Shown here one piece after another: positions 1-13,191 of a stretch of 64,000 nt of DNA (its first letter is position 1; the number at the start of each line of letters is the position of its first letter). Position numbers and translations under genes: made by a program. The DNA lies in contig PTEX01000004.1 in NCBI GenBank assembly GCA_003342815.1, positions 1,178,001 to 1,242,000 of the forward strand, in the 5' to 3' direction. Source of the stretch: Eudromia elegans. Taxonomy: Eukaryota; Chordata; Aves; Tinamiformes; Tinamidae. The notes beneath the pieces are model-generated. The model saw only the letters and a program-made list of their open reading frames with translations, did no database searches and had not been told where the DNA came from.

Positions 1-1320
1 CAACCAGCTTTTCATCTGTGAAAAGACCTTCCTTCTTTGCCCCTTGCTGTTTTACCTCTTGAAGAGCCTTTTGATGAGGGATCTCCCCGAAAAACTTTGG
101 AAAGGCAGACTGCATCTGCTGAAACTCTCCTCTTTCTACTCACTTACTCATTCCTTCCATAATCCAAGCAAGCTCCTGGTTTACCCAGTGAAAACATAAG
201 GCAAATAATAGTAATAAGCGCTTGGCACCATTATCAAAGCTTATCTACTTCTCACTGAAAAAAAGCCCTCATATAAACCAAGTATTTCCATAAGTTCCAG
301 CTGTGAAACCACAGGAAAATTGGTTAGTATGAGGCAAAAAGGACAACACCACTTATCTGCCCTCCTCTGCTGGGTGCATTGGCAAATCCAGCCTCCCGAG
401 GAAATGAGGAAACAGAAAGAGAACTGAATTTATAAGAAAGCACAGCTGGTTTCCACACAGACCCAAAACTCCTAAGAAGGGAATGAAGTGATTTAGGAAA
501 TGCAGTCAATGTCAAAGCTGTCATCTAAATTATTAATGTGTAATGTATAGACTTTATAAGAAGTTCACAATGAGATGAAAGTTATTAACCTAATAAGTTA
601 CATGCATAATTAATTTCTGCTGTGATATATGATTTGTGAAGTTCTAACACAATGTGTCACAGAGGTTGTAAACAGGAAAACTAGCCTGGAGCCAGAAGAG
701 CTATGAATATGCTAATTAAGGGACTATACAAGAAATGTATATTTTAAAAAAGGGAGAAGAGAGAGAAAGTGACAATGCTGTGTTTCAAGGAGAGAGAATC
801 AGAAGTGCCAAGCTTGGGTAAAAGACATTTAATGTTCTTCTCAGAATTAAATGGCTTTAGGACAAGCCAGCCCTAGAAAACACACTGGGTAAATGGAGAA
901 AAGTGCTTTGCTGACAGCTTGTATAGTTAGCTGAACACTGAAGCAGTAGAGGCAGAACACATTCTTAAAGGTAAGAAGAGAGAGAGCGTCCCGTGTAACC
1001 AAATGCAATATCTTGCAACCATTGCCTGGTTAGAAACAACTGTATTTTCCCAGGTACAACTTCTATCTGAGAGAGCTGACAACACAGGGTAGCCCTGTCC
1101 TTTAGGAAGCAGCAGCAGCAGCAGCTCACAAGGATCATGACCTGACAAACTCCGAGCAAGCCTTTCATGGGTATGACTGGGTGTTTGCTTTACACTTCTT
1201 TACACCTTCAGCGAGTCATAACTCAAAAGCCCAACCTTTCTGTAGTCACCTCCTTTGGAAGGAAGGTGTTTTAGGATTAATGCAGAAAACCAACCGTGAT
1301 CATTTGATCAATATCAGCAG

Positions 1321-1345
1321 GACAGATCTCACCCTGAGATCTGTC
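1321..1345. repeat. perfect 11-bp inverted repeat with 3-nt loop
   Basis: GACAGATCTCA, ccc, TGAGATCTGTC. A further TGACAGATCTGAGG follows directly, a partial third copy of the arm. Confidence 0.9.
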
Positions 1346-3165
1346 TGACAGATCTGAGGTCTGACTGGTCACCTTAAAAAATGTGGGTATGAGGACAGCC
1401 ATACAATAAATAACAAGAGTGCCAACACATTTCTTTCGTCTTGTCATCTGATTTGCTGGGAACACTGCCAAAGCTGAACCCTAAACTGAAACCTGTATCA
1501 GAGATGTAAAAAACAGACACCTACATAAATAAAAACACTAACCTCCACTACTACTATCCAAATAACCACCACATTGAGCTCATATTACCGAGAAGCCTCC
1601 AAGAACCAACATTTTCAGGATCTGCTGCATTTTTAAGTCAGCAACTAGCAACACAAGTGAAATCCTCCATTGCCCCATTTTGCTGCCCTCACACTTTATG
1701 TGAGAAACTTACCAGAGACAAAGCAGACAGAGGGTGGGAAAAAGTTTGATATTTCTATTCAGGACCTTATATTGGCATATTCCAGTGGTTTGTTCAATCC
1801 AGCAGCAAGCATGAAAATGTCTGCAGTGTCCCCCCTGCACTTCGCTGAGGTGTTTTACTCAACTCCCAGCATTCTGAATTTCACTCCTGAATCTTCTCTG
1901 ATAGAAGTTCAGAGATCAACAGCACACTCACCTTCACACCTGTTCTGGCCTTGAAACCTACTGGAGCAGTTCACAACCAAAGACAAACTGAAAACAAACA
2001 CTGGCAGGAAGTTGACAAGAACAACAAATTGCTGTGGACCTGACCAGCCTTCTAAAATTCACTGACTTCCTCTCCTAGTGCTGCTACTAACCACGTGCAT
2101 CAAAAGCTGATTGTGTGCTTACCTCCTGCCCCAATCAAGGCAACATCTCACTGCGTTCAGCTGTAGCAAAAGAGGGGAATCTCAAGGACAAGCAATCCAG
2201 CCAGGATGTTCTGCCAAGATCTACTGCTGTCATTCCTAGCTGAGGAAACGGTTGTCTCCATTTCCCTCAGCGAGAAAGAAGGAGAGAACATCCCTCCCAA
2301 CATTATCCTAAAGCCCGCAGGTGTCAGCAATCCAAATAAATGTAGAGCAATTAGCAGAATTAACACAGCTTTAAATAGCTTGGCTCACCAGATGCAGACT
2401 CCTAGCAGGGTTCTATCAAATGTGAAGTTATTACAGATTAAACCATTAATCATCTGTTCAGAGACTTGTTCTCAATGCAAAACCCATTCCACTTAAAATG
2501 GCTAATAATCAGAAAGGAAGGCATAGTTTTAATGGGAATGATTATGCCATTCTCAAGCCTCATTTCTAGAGGCCATTTTTTCATCTCTGTCACCTTTCCC
2601 ACATCTCTTTGTCCTCCCTTCTGCTTGCTAATGCTGATACAGTAAGAGTGCTCTACTGGCACCAAGCACTGCCGTGTCACAGACCCAACCCACAGCTACT
2701 GCTCAGGGTGTCAGAATTGAGATACAACTCCTCGGTCACTTCCACTCTGGCCGCAGGAGTTTGGCAACGAGCACACTGTGCACGGCTGCTTTCCTGGCTG
2801 CAGCTGTTACTGTTGAGTGTCATGAGCCCCATGCCATTGACAGATAAGTAATATGCTGCCCCTTGGCTCAAGCACTAAGATCTGCACTTACAAAGTAGAA
2901 GGATTTGTTTTCTCCCTCCTGGCGATGTGAAGTACCCAGTAGCCACAGTGGGCAACACAGGAATCCCCCTGACATTTCTTTAAGATTTATTACAATAATC
3001 GCATCTTGTGATGTGATGTGCTTGTTGTGCTACTACATCTCCATCTTGATAATTGCAAAAAGAGGTGGGAAAAAAACCTAACTCATGTTTGGGCTCTGGT
3101 TGTACCAGTTCTAACACACACCTATGGCTCAAATAGTATAAACCTTTGTTATAAGCATTTCAGAG

Positions 3166-3169
<4 letters not shown>

Positions 3170-3196
<27 letters not shown>
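3170..3196. repeat. (AT)n microsatellite
   Basis: About 13 uninterrupted AT units followed by gtatatatta. Likely length-polymorphic. Confidence 0.95.
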
Positions 3197-3204
<8 letters not shown>

Positions 3205-5012
3205 TATGTCTGCTGATTTACTTAAGGACATAGATATATCACTGTTAAATTTGAACTAAATGAATTTAGGTAGTGCGGTTTCAATGAAGTTTGAAGCAGA
3301 GAGAGAAAATAGTCCCAAACCATACACAGTCATTGCAGCAGACAACATAACTAGGGGTATTAAAGCCAAAGAGTGGCAGTGGCAAAAAAAAAATAGAAGG
3401 GAGAAATCAGGGAGCAGACCCTGTTCAGCGCAGTAGCAAAAAGAGAAGAAAAAAAGAAAAAAGAACCACACTGACAGCTAAAATAAACAGCCCTTTCCCC
3501 ATTCAGTGTATAAAGCTTAGCTCAGTGTGGCCCAATTGGACGTAACAGATCCAGCCCACTGCCCTTTCCAAGCAGTTTGAGTAACAAATGCTCCCAATTA
3601 TCCTGTCCTACTCCCGCTTGACAGCGAGCTGGCTCACTGCTACGGCAGTGGAGGAGCTGGGAGGAGGAGGAGAGCCACTCAACATCCAAACCTCATCCTT
3701 CCCTGCCGCCTTGCTGGCTGCTGCAGTAGCCTGGCTTCTTGTGGCGTAGAGCAGCAGCTCAGTCTTTCCCCATCCCTCACAGTGCACACACGCTTCCTAG
3801 CAGTAGCTGTGCAATAGCCACGCTTGGCAATAGCAGAGCCTTCCGGCTCCTGCAAGAACATGTATTTAGTGGCTGCTGCTCCAAAAGACATGGCACTTGT
3901 CAAGTGGATAACAGGCCACTACTTCCAGAAAAACATTCATGGAAGTTCTAAAATCAAGATCCGGTCTTTGCACATCATATCTGAATGAATATTCAGCCTT
4001 CCTGAAAGCCTAGCTATGGTATGATATTCACTGCTAGGTAACTTCATAGTTGAAAATAGCATAAAAATGAGAAGAAAAAAAAAAAAAAAAAAGAGAAGAA
4101 AAAATAATTACCAAGGCAGTTGACGACTTTTCAATGGCTACAAGGTTGGAATGCAATGAGATTAGGTTAGAAGCAGAAGTCATCCTAACCTTAAATCTAG
4201 TGGTATTAGCCCCTAATGGTAAAGTTTGAAGCTATTTTCAAAAGAAGCATAGCTACGTCCATCAAAAGAAAAATGGGGCAGAGGAATACAGTTACCTAGG
4301 GCCTGCAGTCCCTGTAATTCCTAAGGTTGAAGCAGCTATTCAAATACAGAAGCAAAGGTGCTTTTCTCATCACAGCTATGTCAGGAGTCAGAAGACACAG
4401 CACAACATAGCAAATAGTATTAAGTTCTTCATGTCCATGTCATCAACCCTTTTTTTGCTGACCTCTCAAACTCTGAATACCAAAGAACAAGTGTATTCTG
4501 TATTCACCTTCCTCAGCAATGTGCATCCCAGTCATTCCTAGGCTGAAAATGCCTGCTTTCATACATGTGTATACACAGAACAGTTTGTCACATGAGAGCA
4601 GTGATGGGGGTAGTACGGGGTCCCACAGCCACAAAAGAAAGTCACCTCTTATGACACTTGCATAGTTCCAGTGCAACTGAAGCTGCACTGCAAGCTTCAG
4701 TGTCTGTGTGTATCTATGTTTGTCCATCAAGGCTATAAAATGCCCACGCCAAATACATACATACTTCAGTACATATGTAATCACTTTGGTGATCAATTAC
4801 TTTTGCTGATTTTTCCAAGAGTGTATTACCTCTAGGAACTTAATTCAATCGAACTATTCCTCTGTGAATTATACTCTAAATGAATCATGCAAAAAATGTA
4901 CGTTCTGAGACTAACCTAGAATGCCTGTGAGCTGCTATCTGCCTATGATAAGAGTTCTACAGAACAAATACTACTGTAATAAATACGATCTTAACTAGAA
5001 CCTGTGTTTGAA

Positions 5013-5086
5013 TGGACAAAGCTATAAAATTAATTTTATTAAATTAAATAAAGCTATTGAATTAATTTGTGGACAAAGCTATAAAA
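5013..5086. repeat. 17-bp direct repeat flanking an AT-rich spacer
   Basis: TGGACAAAGCTATAAAA occurs at 5013-5029 and again, identical, at 5070-5086. The spacer is almost pure A/T. Confidence 0.9.
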
Positions 5087-6694
5087 ACAGCAGTTTGAGC
5101 TTCTAGCGTCTTTATAACTATCGCATTCCTTCCTATATATCCTATATTCCTTTCCTATATATATTAAATGATTTTTGATATATTTTAATAACTTTTGATA
5201 TATTGATTTTAGAATTTGTTATTTAGAATTTATTTTTCTATATATCATTTAAAAATAGGTGCCAACTGTACATAGTTTTTCATTACGTGAATACTAAACT
5301 AACATAAACTAACACATCCTCTATTTCCTGTATCAAAGTCAGTTGAAACTTTGGCTCTTTTCTCTCATGGCTTAGTAAGTCATGACAGACTTAAAAAATA
5401 ATTCTGTCTCTCGATTTTCTGCCTCAGATTCCTTCACTATGGCCTGATTTCATGAGACAATTTCAAATTGCTGTCCTGCTTAACAGTCTAGAGCTGCTCA
5501 CTGTAGCTTCATCTCCCTCCTCTTTGTTCCCATTGCTGTTCTAGTAACTGCATCGTTACTGCTGCTCTGAATTGATTGCCAATGGTGCAGGAAGCTTCTT
5601 TATAAGCCTTGTCAAGTCAGGCTTTGTGCATCTTGTCTCACAACAGAATAAGTATCAGCTTTACCTTTACCTAATTAGCTCTCCTCCCCTTCCTGCTCCT
5701 TACTTTTTCACTCTGAATTGTTGTCTGGTATAAATGCAATGAAATACTGAAACAAGAACGCTTGTTTTTGTAGTAGAGTGAATTCTTTGTGTGGAAGTAT
5801 GCTACATGTCATGAATGCTCTACTCTTCCGCTCTGTATTTGGTCAGAAACATTCGACGAAGTTGAGGAAACAATAATTAAGGCTAGTTTATGTTCTGCAA
5901 TAAACCCTCATTCAATATCATTATGCCAGTAAACGTGTAGGTATCAATACAAGTAAGATGAGCTGATAGAAGCTCTTTTCTGTGCCATCCATACAGGCAA
6001 TGCAATAATGACAGTAGAAACTTCTCTTTATAGTTTTAGACAAGGTCTAAGCTGTTTAAGGAATAAGGGCTCTGTATAGCTTACTAGCCAAGGTAAAGTT
6101 GCAGCACACTAACACATTTGGCAAGAATATGGAGTTTAGTTAGTCTATGCCAGGCCATTAATACTTGCCTATAACTAAAATGTGCCAAAACATGAGAATG
6201 TGGTATATGAACCTGTGGGAAGTACAGAAACACAAGCACTCCAGCAATCAGCCTCCCCAGAACCTATCGAATTTTAGATTTTAACTGAATCCAAAACTCC
6301 AAGGCCATCATCTCCCTATGTATAGGGCTGCGGTGCATCAACCTCTGTGCCACAGAATGTTGTATAAGAGATCCTTGCCATTCACAGGAGTCGTGATTTA
6401 TGATACTACGTAAATATACTCCAAGATATTTGCCACATTTTCATCAAAACATCTGAAACTGATTCAGACATTTTCATCTGGGTTTTTTTCCTGAAAATGC
6501 TCTGATTTTCTTTGGAACTTCTCAGTCTAGGATATTTTACTTTCTTTGTGTTTAACATGTTGGAAAAGTTGGGGAATACTATTCTCAAAATAGTATTAAA
6601 TGAGTTCAGAAACTACAGGAATTGCTTGGCACTTTTGTTTGTCTATGCCTAAATTCACTCATGAATTAACTGTGTATTAGAACTATGTTACTGC

Positions 6695-6822
6695 ATCACA
6701 GAATCACACAGAATCACAGAATGGCTGAGGTTGGCAGGGACCTCTAGAGACCATCTAGTCCAAACCCACTGCTCCAGCAGGGACATCTAGAGCAACGTGG
6801 CACAGGGTCACCGGATGGTTTC
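6695..6822 (-). mobile_element. CR1 LINE, 3' terminal fragment
   Basis: On the plus strand the sequence runs from repeated CACAGAATCA units through GAATGGCTGAGGTTGGCAGG and GACCTCTAGAGACCATCTAG to GGGACATCTAGAGCAACGTGG. This is the reverse complement of the 3' end of avian CR1, with the terminal (ATTCTGTG)n octamer repeat intact. The sense of the element is therefore minus, the same as NRXN3. Severely 5'-truncated, as is usual for CR1. Confidence 0.92.
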
Positions 6823-7578
6823 TTCTCTGCATGCTTGATCAGCATAAACAGAGCTCATGTCTGGCTTTCAACTGCCTGTGACTCATAGATACTATACAGC
6901 AATCTACATTCCATCTCTTTCTTGCTCCCCACCTTACAGAACAGGTCTTTGAGCTCAAGCCCCTGCAAATTTTCTCCATGGGAATGGCTGCTTTGCCTTT
7001 CTTTGCCTGCATCCCCAATTTTCCATTTTTTTCCCATTCTTGGTAAACGATTAATGAAAAAACTCACTAGCAAAAATCAACCAAATTAAGTACCTTGTCC
7101 AAAGAGGTTGACATTCACCACTGCGTTAAATATTACTGTTGGGACCATGCACCACTTAAGCCTCCCTTACACCTAGTTTGACTTAACTGCTGTTACAGAT
7201 TTTCTCCTACACCTGTGTAAGGGATAAATTTCCCTCTAGTAATTATTTCTCAGAGAAAAAACACCAAGTTGATCCTATCATTTATTGTTATTGGGTGCTC
7301 TGTATGTATAGGCAAAAAAAAAAAGTACAGTGCCTATCACCAATGCCTTGTTTTGCTCGCTGCTCTGTGGATGCACAGAGGGACATGATGTATGACACAC
7401 AAAATACACAGCCCAGAGGTGCAACATATAATGGTTCACTGCTGTAAGAGTAAGGCAACTGGTAGTTATGAGTGAGGGGCACTGGCCAAGGTTTGCAGGC
7501 CTCCAGAACCAGGAGTTCAAGAAGGAGAATCAATATCAGGGGTTTTTGTGATGTTCTTGCACAGAACACCAGCAAGAG

Positions 7579-7624
7579 ATGAAGATTAAGAACACAAAGA
7601 TGAAGAACATGAAGATTAAGAACA
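7579..7624. repeat. two-copy tandem, 30-bp period
   Basis: ATGAAGATTAAGAACA at 7579-7594 and 7609-7624, with a related GATGAAGAACA between them. Confidence 0.85.
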
Positions 7625-10600
7625 TTTTGACAAGGATATTCATATACAGCCTTCCATCATGCTTTATCTGTCTCTATTCAGCATCATTAGCTCCTCCTTT
7701 TGTTTTTCAAATATTAAATTTACTAAATAATATGCAAAAATAAACAGACTGATCCAAACACAATGGAGCAGCTGTGGAGAGCATCAATACATGTGGACAA
7801 TTAATGCCATTCATGTTCTAACCATCTCAGCAGAGCATCAGTGAAGTTCCTCCCACTGATAATTTCTAAGTTACAGTCTCCTCTTATGAGGCTCTGTTAA
7901 ACTGCTGTGCTGGAATGGGACAGCAGGCACCCAAATGCTTTTTGGCTATCTGGCCTTCCTGTTATGGAAGGGCTCTTTAATGCAACATCCTCCATCTGCC
8001 CTCTTCACACTCAGGCTGTTTTACCCCATCTCCAGTGTCTTCAGAACTTCTTTTTCCACATGCACCATCTATTCAACCCCCACCCCTGAGAACCATAGTA
8101 TCCAGAAAACCTTGTTCCCAAACAGAAATCACATTACCATTAATACCATGCATGCAAATATGTCTGAAAAAAGACCTGGCTTGCAGATCACATCTGAGAT
8201 GTACGCACAGCAACTGAGCAAACTCATGAACCATTTAGAAATCTGGCTCCTGGCAGTTAAATTGCAGAAAGAGACGATCTGAGCTTTCACAGCTTTTCCC
8301 ATCACAGCCAGATGGTGCCTGACCCCTGCTATCACTTCTGCCATATTCCGCCCATATGAAAACCTCACTGCTTCCATCAAGCTGTTAGCAACAACCAACA
8401 TTTTTCAGAACTGACACTTTGATAAACATTGACAGAAAAATAAGATTCCATAAATTCTCTCTCACGCATTAGTTCTGTAGTGGTCACCTCAAGCTTTTCT
8501 GAAGACCTCCATCTGTACTATTTAAGCACGACTCCAAGTAAACTAAATCTGAATGGCTGGCTCCATAACAGACCCTAGGAAATATTCTGCTATTCTCCCT
8601 TCCCTAGCTATCAAAAATTAAAATTCAGTTTCCCCTCTATGCCTATACAGCTAAAATACCCATACAGCTACTCTCTATTTCCAGTCCTGACTACTTAAAC
8701 CTCCAAACCCCTCTCCAAACCCCTTCCTGGGACTCCCATCCTTGCCTCCAGTACAGGGAGAACACAGCTGCTGTGATTACCTTTCTTCTCTTACCTCCTT
8801 CTGACCATATAGATGTTTTCCAAATACTATTAATTGATCCTTTTCCACTGCTTCTCCTTTTTTATTCACTTATTAACTCTTAAAGCATTGTTACACTGCC
8901 CATTTGTTATGGATGTGCCATCTGAACCACAAGTCTGTTTTCCTCCATGGTAGAAAATACATGACCTTTTCCTCAAAATTCCTCTAGAATAATTCATCTT
9001 AAGACTGAAGGTTCAAATTTCATGCAAGGTGCAGATTTCATGCAAATATAATTAATGATTGTGCATGTTTGATGTCTATGCACTGCACTGTTCATATATG
9101 TTGCCTCTTCAATTGAAAAAATTTGCTCCTATTTTTCAATCTTTTTCCCACATTACAGCATCAGTTGTGCTGCAACCCATGACATGGCTACAGATATCTG
9201 CAAAATAAAAACAATACTACTATATACTGAGATATCTTTAATCCTAGCAAAAATGAAATAAATAGAACTACACATTCAGCACTTGGATGTACGATGTAGG
9301 CACATTAATGCTACTAATAACAGCATCTATGCAATCAGAACCTGTATCTAGAAGGAATACAAGAGAGAAGAGCCTGTACTTTATAGTGAGAGGTGGAAAC
9401 ATTGAATCACTCGGTTCAAAATAACAGGACTACCTTTGCACTAGGTTTGTCTACCCAAGGCTTATACTCTTTGACCGTACAAAGTTTCTACCCTGCCAGG
9501 GTTGCACCTTCTCCTATAGTGAGTTGCAGCTGATAATGAAAAAACTGGCCTTCCCAGCTGCAAAAGGACAGAGAGAATCATTTGCCTGTTCAAAGATCAC
9601 AGCTAGCTTCCCCTGAACATGGTATGCTGCTCCTTGGAGATGTTCTTGCCATCAAAATTAGCTCCTGCAATGCTACACTGCATTGCACAGATATATCATA
9701 AAATTTCAGAACTAAATAAAGAAAACACTCACTAAAAACACCACTATCTCCTGATTTTGAGTAGATCTCGCATTGAGCTTTGCCATCAGTGTTTTATTCC
9801 TTGGCAAAGGATAAGAGACCAACCCTGTAAGGAGTTTCATAAAGCCAACTATTTTCTGCTTCACTCATTCAAAGCTCCCTCAATGAAAGCACTGGCTGCT
9901 TTGCCAACTGCCAATAATTCACTACACATGCAGAAAATTCTTCTCAGGCTAAGTATCTGGATTTCTGGTTATACCTACTTCCTTGTACATATTACCAAGG
10001 TTATGGCTCCACCTGTGATTTTTGTTTTTCCAAGAATCTGACAAGTATTTAGCCCTGCTCTTTCACTGTTAACTGCAGCTTCCTGTTGTATCTGTTGGCT
10101 AAAACTAGATCTGAGGAAAAGCACAACTGTCAGTTGTTTTTCTTCCTGGTGATATCATTAGTAGGTAACTCAGCCTGGGGCTTAAGGGGTCTGGAGGAAT
10201 TATGGACTGAGAATGGAGGAAGTGTTAATCAGCAGCAGAGCATTAGCATAGTACTATGAAATACCACATTTCTCCACTTTTTTTTTTTTCCATTTTGAGG
10301 TGTTTTCCCCTTACAACCCTACGCTAGATTTACATCTAGTAAATTAGGTAAATAGAAATTTTCTTCAGAGACTAATAATGGTGGATTGCTATTTAGTACC
10401 AGTCTACCTTCAAGTTGAGACATTTCCTCATACATATCTTCTACCACAACCTAAACAAATGAAGTTTACAAACTGCATTCTGATTATGTTCTATTCCCTT
10501 CCTTCTAATTATAAGGTGGCTGCATGGGTTTTCTTCACACAGACCATTGTAAGACTGAGACAGCCATGTAAGTTGCTTTGGCACCTTGCACAAGCTAAGA

Positions 10601-11997
10601 GAATACAAATGATTATATAAATAATAAAACTACTGAAGATTTTCTTGTTGCTTTCTCTGCTCCATTGGCTTGACTTAAAGCACACATAAAAATGGCCTAA
10701 GTATTCAGTTAATAGCATTCATAAATAAACTTAAGATGCTGACTTAAAGAGATACTAAGAAGCTGTATCCGCTCAGCATTGGTGTTTCCATGACTTCTGC
10801 ATGAAAACTAAGCTGTGCTTTCCCTTTGATATTAAATAGTGATACAAACTGTATACTATGACAGCCCTTATAGTTGCAAATAAAATTAGATCCATCTTAT
10901 GAAAAACAGTATTACTGTAGAATTATGACATTAAGAACTTTTATTCTGAACTAGCCAGCAAGCTGACTGATAGAAAACTTGAGTGCAGCTTTACCAAGCG
11001 TCATCCCACATGCTGTGGGCATGTCAGTATCTCTATCTTCATTAATGACAGCAGTCATTAAAAAATTATTTGTAAAACTAGGAGAAAAGAAAATGCTGAC
11101 TGCAGGGCATGGCCCCTGGAACTACCAGTACACCAAGTTTTAGACTTGGACTGCAGCTTCACCTTTTGTTTTCAGGGAACACTAGTCCACTAACGCTGGT
11201 TCCTGCAGCTCCCAAAGCAGTCCAGTCACTACTGCCAATGTGTGGATTTTGTCAAAGCTGTGACAAGGCTGTGACAAAACTATGTGACCAGATCAGCCCA
11301 CTAAGGAAAGAAAAGACACAATAAAGAATACCACAGCATGAGCCATCCACCTCTACTGACCAACAGAGCAGTGTTTTGCTGTGTGGACTTACCAATACAG
11401 TGCACTTCATAGCCGCATGTCCCATTATTATCTCCATTATATCCTCCTGTTGCATCTTGTCACCTGATTTTACATATTTTATATTATCTTCAACTCTGAT
11501 TTTTCTCATGTTTCTCTGTCTGCATAATCCTGGAGAACTGAGAACTAACGCTATTCACAGGTGAAATCCAGGAGCTAGAAAGAATCCCAAAAGGCTTCTG
11601 ATTGAGTATATTTTTCATCCAGAAATGCTGCTTGGCAATCAACAGCCATTTATCTTTTCCTTTTCTTCTTAATGAATATTGCCTTAGTGTCTGGAGGATT
11701 GTATCACTTCCCTCTAAATGGCTAACTGCCTACAGAAGACACCTCTTTTGCTATCACAAGTATTTTTTCTGTAATCAAGTACCAGCAGTCTGATTCTTAA
11801 CATTAGACTACAAGTTTTGTGATTAATGCCTTGTGTCCAGCCGAATGAGTTTATCCTTACGGAGCTTTTGCAATTTTAGCATAAAATTCAGCACCACGGA
11901 AAGAGACTGTGTGCATAATGAAAGGCAGGAAACAGTAATGACTTAGAGAAAGCAAAACTAGAGAAACAAGAGAAGATCATTCATTCGAAGCACTTAC

Positions 11998-12159
11998 CTC
12001 CTTGAGGCAGCCCATGAAGTTGTTGCTTACTGGAGAGCCAGGTAGATCAGCAGTACTGGGGCTTCCTCCCACGTAAAAGAAGTCGTCTGATCCCAGCATG
12101 GTATAGTCCTCCTGCGTGTAGCCTGTGGTGGTAAGGATGCCATCCACAGAGATGGTCAC
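11998..12159 (-). CDS. NRXN3: NRXN3 exon encoding the C-terminal part of LNS domain 2
   Basis: Constitutive-looking coding exon of 162 nt, 54 codons, phase 0 at both ends. It runs from [20 protein letters not shown] to [14 protein letters not shown]. This completes the beta-sandwich core of LNS2. The Cys in GCLKE should pair with a Cys encoded by the next exon (not in this window). Sense acceptor: ttcttgaacag before GTGACC (AG at 12160-12161). Donor: AAGGAG|gtaagt, a consensus match, at 11992-11997. In the family the following residues are VVYKNND, which fits the donor after GAG and a next exon starting with a Val codon. This exon is nearly invariant between NRXN1 and NRXN3, so by itself it only says neurexin; the other two exons set the paralog. 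Confidence 0.95.
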
Positions 12160-12619
12160 CTGTTCAAGAACACAACGGACAAAAAAAATCCCAGCAATGA
12201 CCTTACAATCCTCAGCAGAACACGTCACCTCCCCTATAGTTTTAGGCCAGTTTTATTAAGGATTTTGTTGAGATTTGGCATGTGGTTTTTTGCACAACCA
12301 AGCTCCATTTTCTGGTCTGCTTTGCCCACAACAGAAATACTCCAGCATCTGCTCAGCCTCTCTTTGGTACAACAGTGCTGATCCCGCAGTCTATATATTA
12401 CAATGCTTTCTGTCTACTCAGGCCAGAAAATGGAACCGTCCTTGAGAGGGAATTCTGATATTAGCTGATTTTATGAATTAATTAGTATTTATTTAATGAT
12501 TACAGTTAGTCATGGTTGTTAGTAAAAAAAAAAAAAGAAAAAGAAAAAAAAACACTAATGAAGACTAAGTTGGTATTTTTTATTTTTTATGTTTCTTTTG
12601 CTCACGGCACACTGACGAT

Positions 12620-12625
12620 CATGCA
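12620..12625 (-). promoter_or_regulatory. NRXN3: UGCAUG (RBFOX-type) motif downstream of SS2
   Basis: CATGCA on the plus strand, UGCAUG in the transcript, about 1.2 kb past the SS2 donor and 460 nt before the next acceptor. Third copy of the hexamer in a 1,652-nt intron. Confidence 0.4.
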
Positions 12626-12944
12626 TTCGGGGAGGGGTGGGGGAAGGATCTCACTTTCAATACGTTATGGATGTGCATGCCATGTACCTAGAGAAAGACA
12701 CACCCGCCACCTACCACAGAAAAAAAAAATCATAATCAAAATATAAATAGGAAATAAAGACCAAAATAAAATGAAATTAAAATCAACACCACACCAAGAA
12801 GTATGAGAGAAGCAGAGAAGAGAAAGAAAGTAAACAGAAAGCGTGCACACACTGCACTTTGACATGTCATGCCAATATATATGGAGCCCAGAGAGACGAC
12901 AGGAAAAAGAGAGAAAAGAGAGAGAAAGAAAAATGTAACACTTG

Positions 12945-12950
12945 CATGCA
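12945..12950 (-). promoter_or_regulatory. NRXN3: UGCAUG (RBFOX-type) motif downstream of SS2
   Basis: CATGCA on the plus strand, UGCAUG in the transcript, immediately downstream in RNA terms of unrelated unique sequence and just upstream of the pyrimidine block at 12890-12933. About 861 nt past the SS2 donor. Confidence 0.45.
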
Positions 12951-13185
12951 ATCACAAAAAAATAAAAATACCAAACAAAACTCAGAGTAATCCAAACGAA
13001 ATGAAGTCCCCAAGACCTCTAAGCCCAAACACATGGAGGGTGAAGGGGAACGGAAGGAAAGGGAGGGAGAGGAGCAAGTGAATTCGATGTGTTTTGCTTA
13101 GATGCTGTTAGTCGTGTAAAGGGAATATGGAGGAAAAGAGACTGAGGCCAGTAGGAGATGGGCGAGTCACCAGACGTGGACATGC

Positions 13186-13191
13186 CATGCA
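13186..13191 (-). promoter_or_regulatory. NRXN3: UGCAUG (RBFOX-type) motif downstream of SS2
   Basis: CATGCA on the plus strand, so UGCAUG in the transcript, about 620 nt past the SS2 donor. A second GCAUG core overlaps next to it at 13181-13185. RBFOX proteins bind this hexamer and usually promote inclusion when it lies downstream of a cassette exon. The distance is longer than the typical range of a few hundred nt, so function is uncertain. Confidence 0.5.

Larger units (their letters stand above)
1..11997 (-). other. NRXN3: NRXN3 intron downstream of the LNS2 exons (incomplete)
   Basis: About 12 kb with no recognisable exon on either strand. The next expected exon (beginning with residues like VYKNNDIRLEL) was not found. 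Contents: AT-rich unique sequence, an 11-bp perfect hairpin at 1321-1345, an (AT)n run at 3170-3196, a poly-A run near 4074-4092, an AT-rich block with duplicated segments at 5013-5270, a CR1 fragment at 6695-6822 and a two-copy 30-bp tandem at 7579-7624. All open frames here are under 120 codons and look random. Confidence 0.8.

Noticed and set aside
1107..1126. Short AGC trinucleotide run
   Set aside because: About six units, intronic, with no coding context; ordinary microsatellite.
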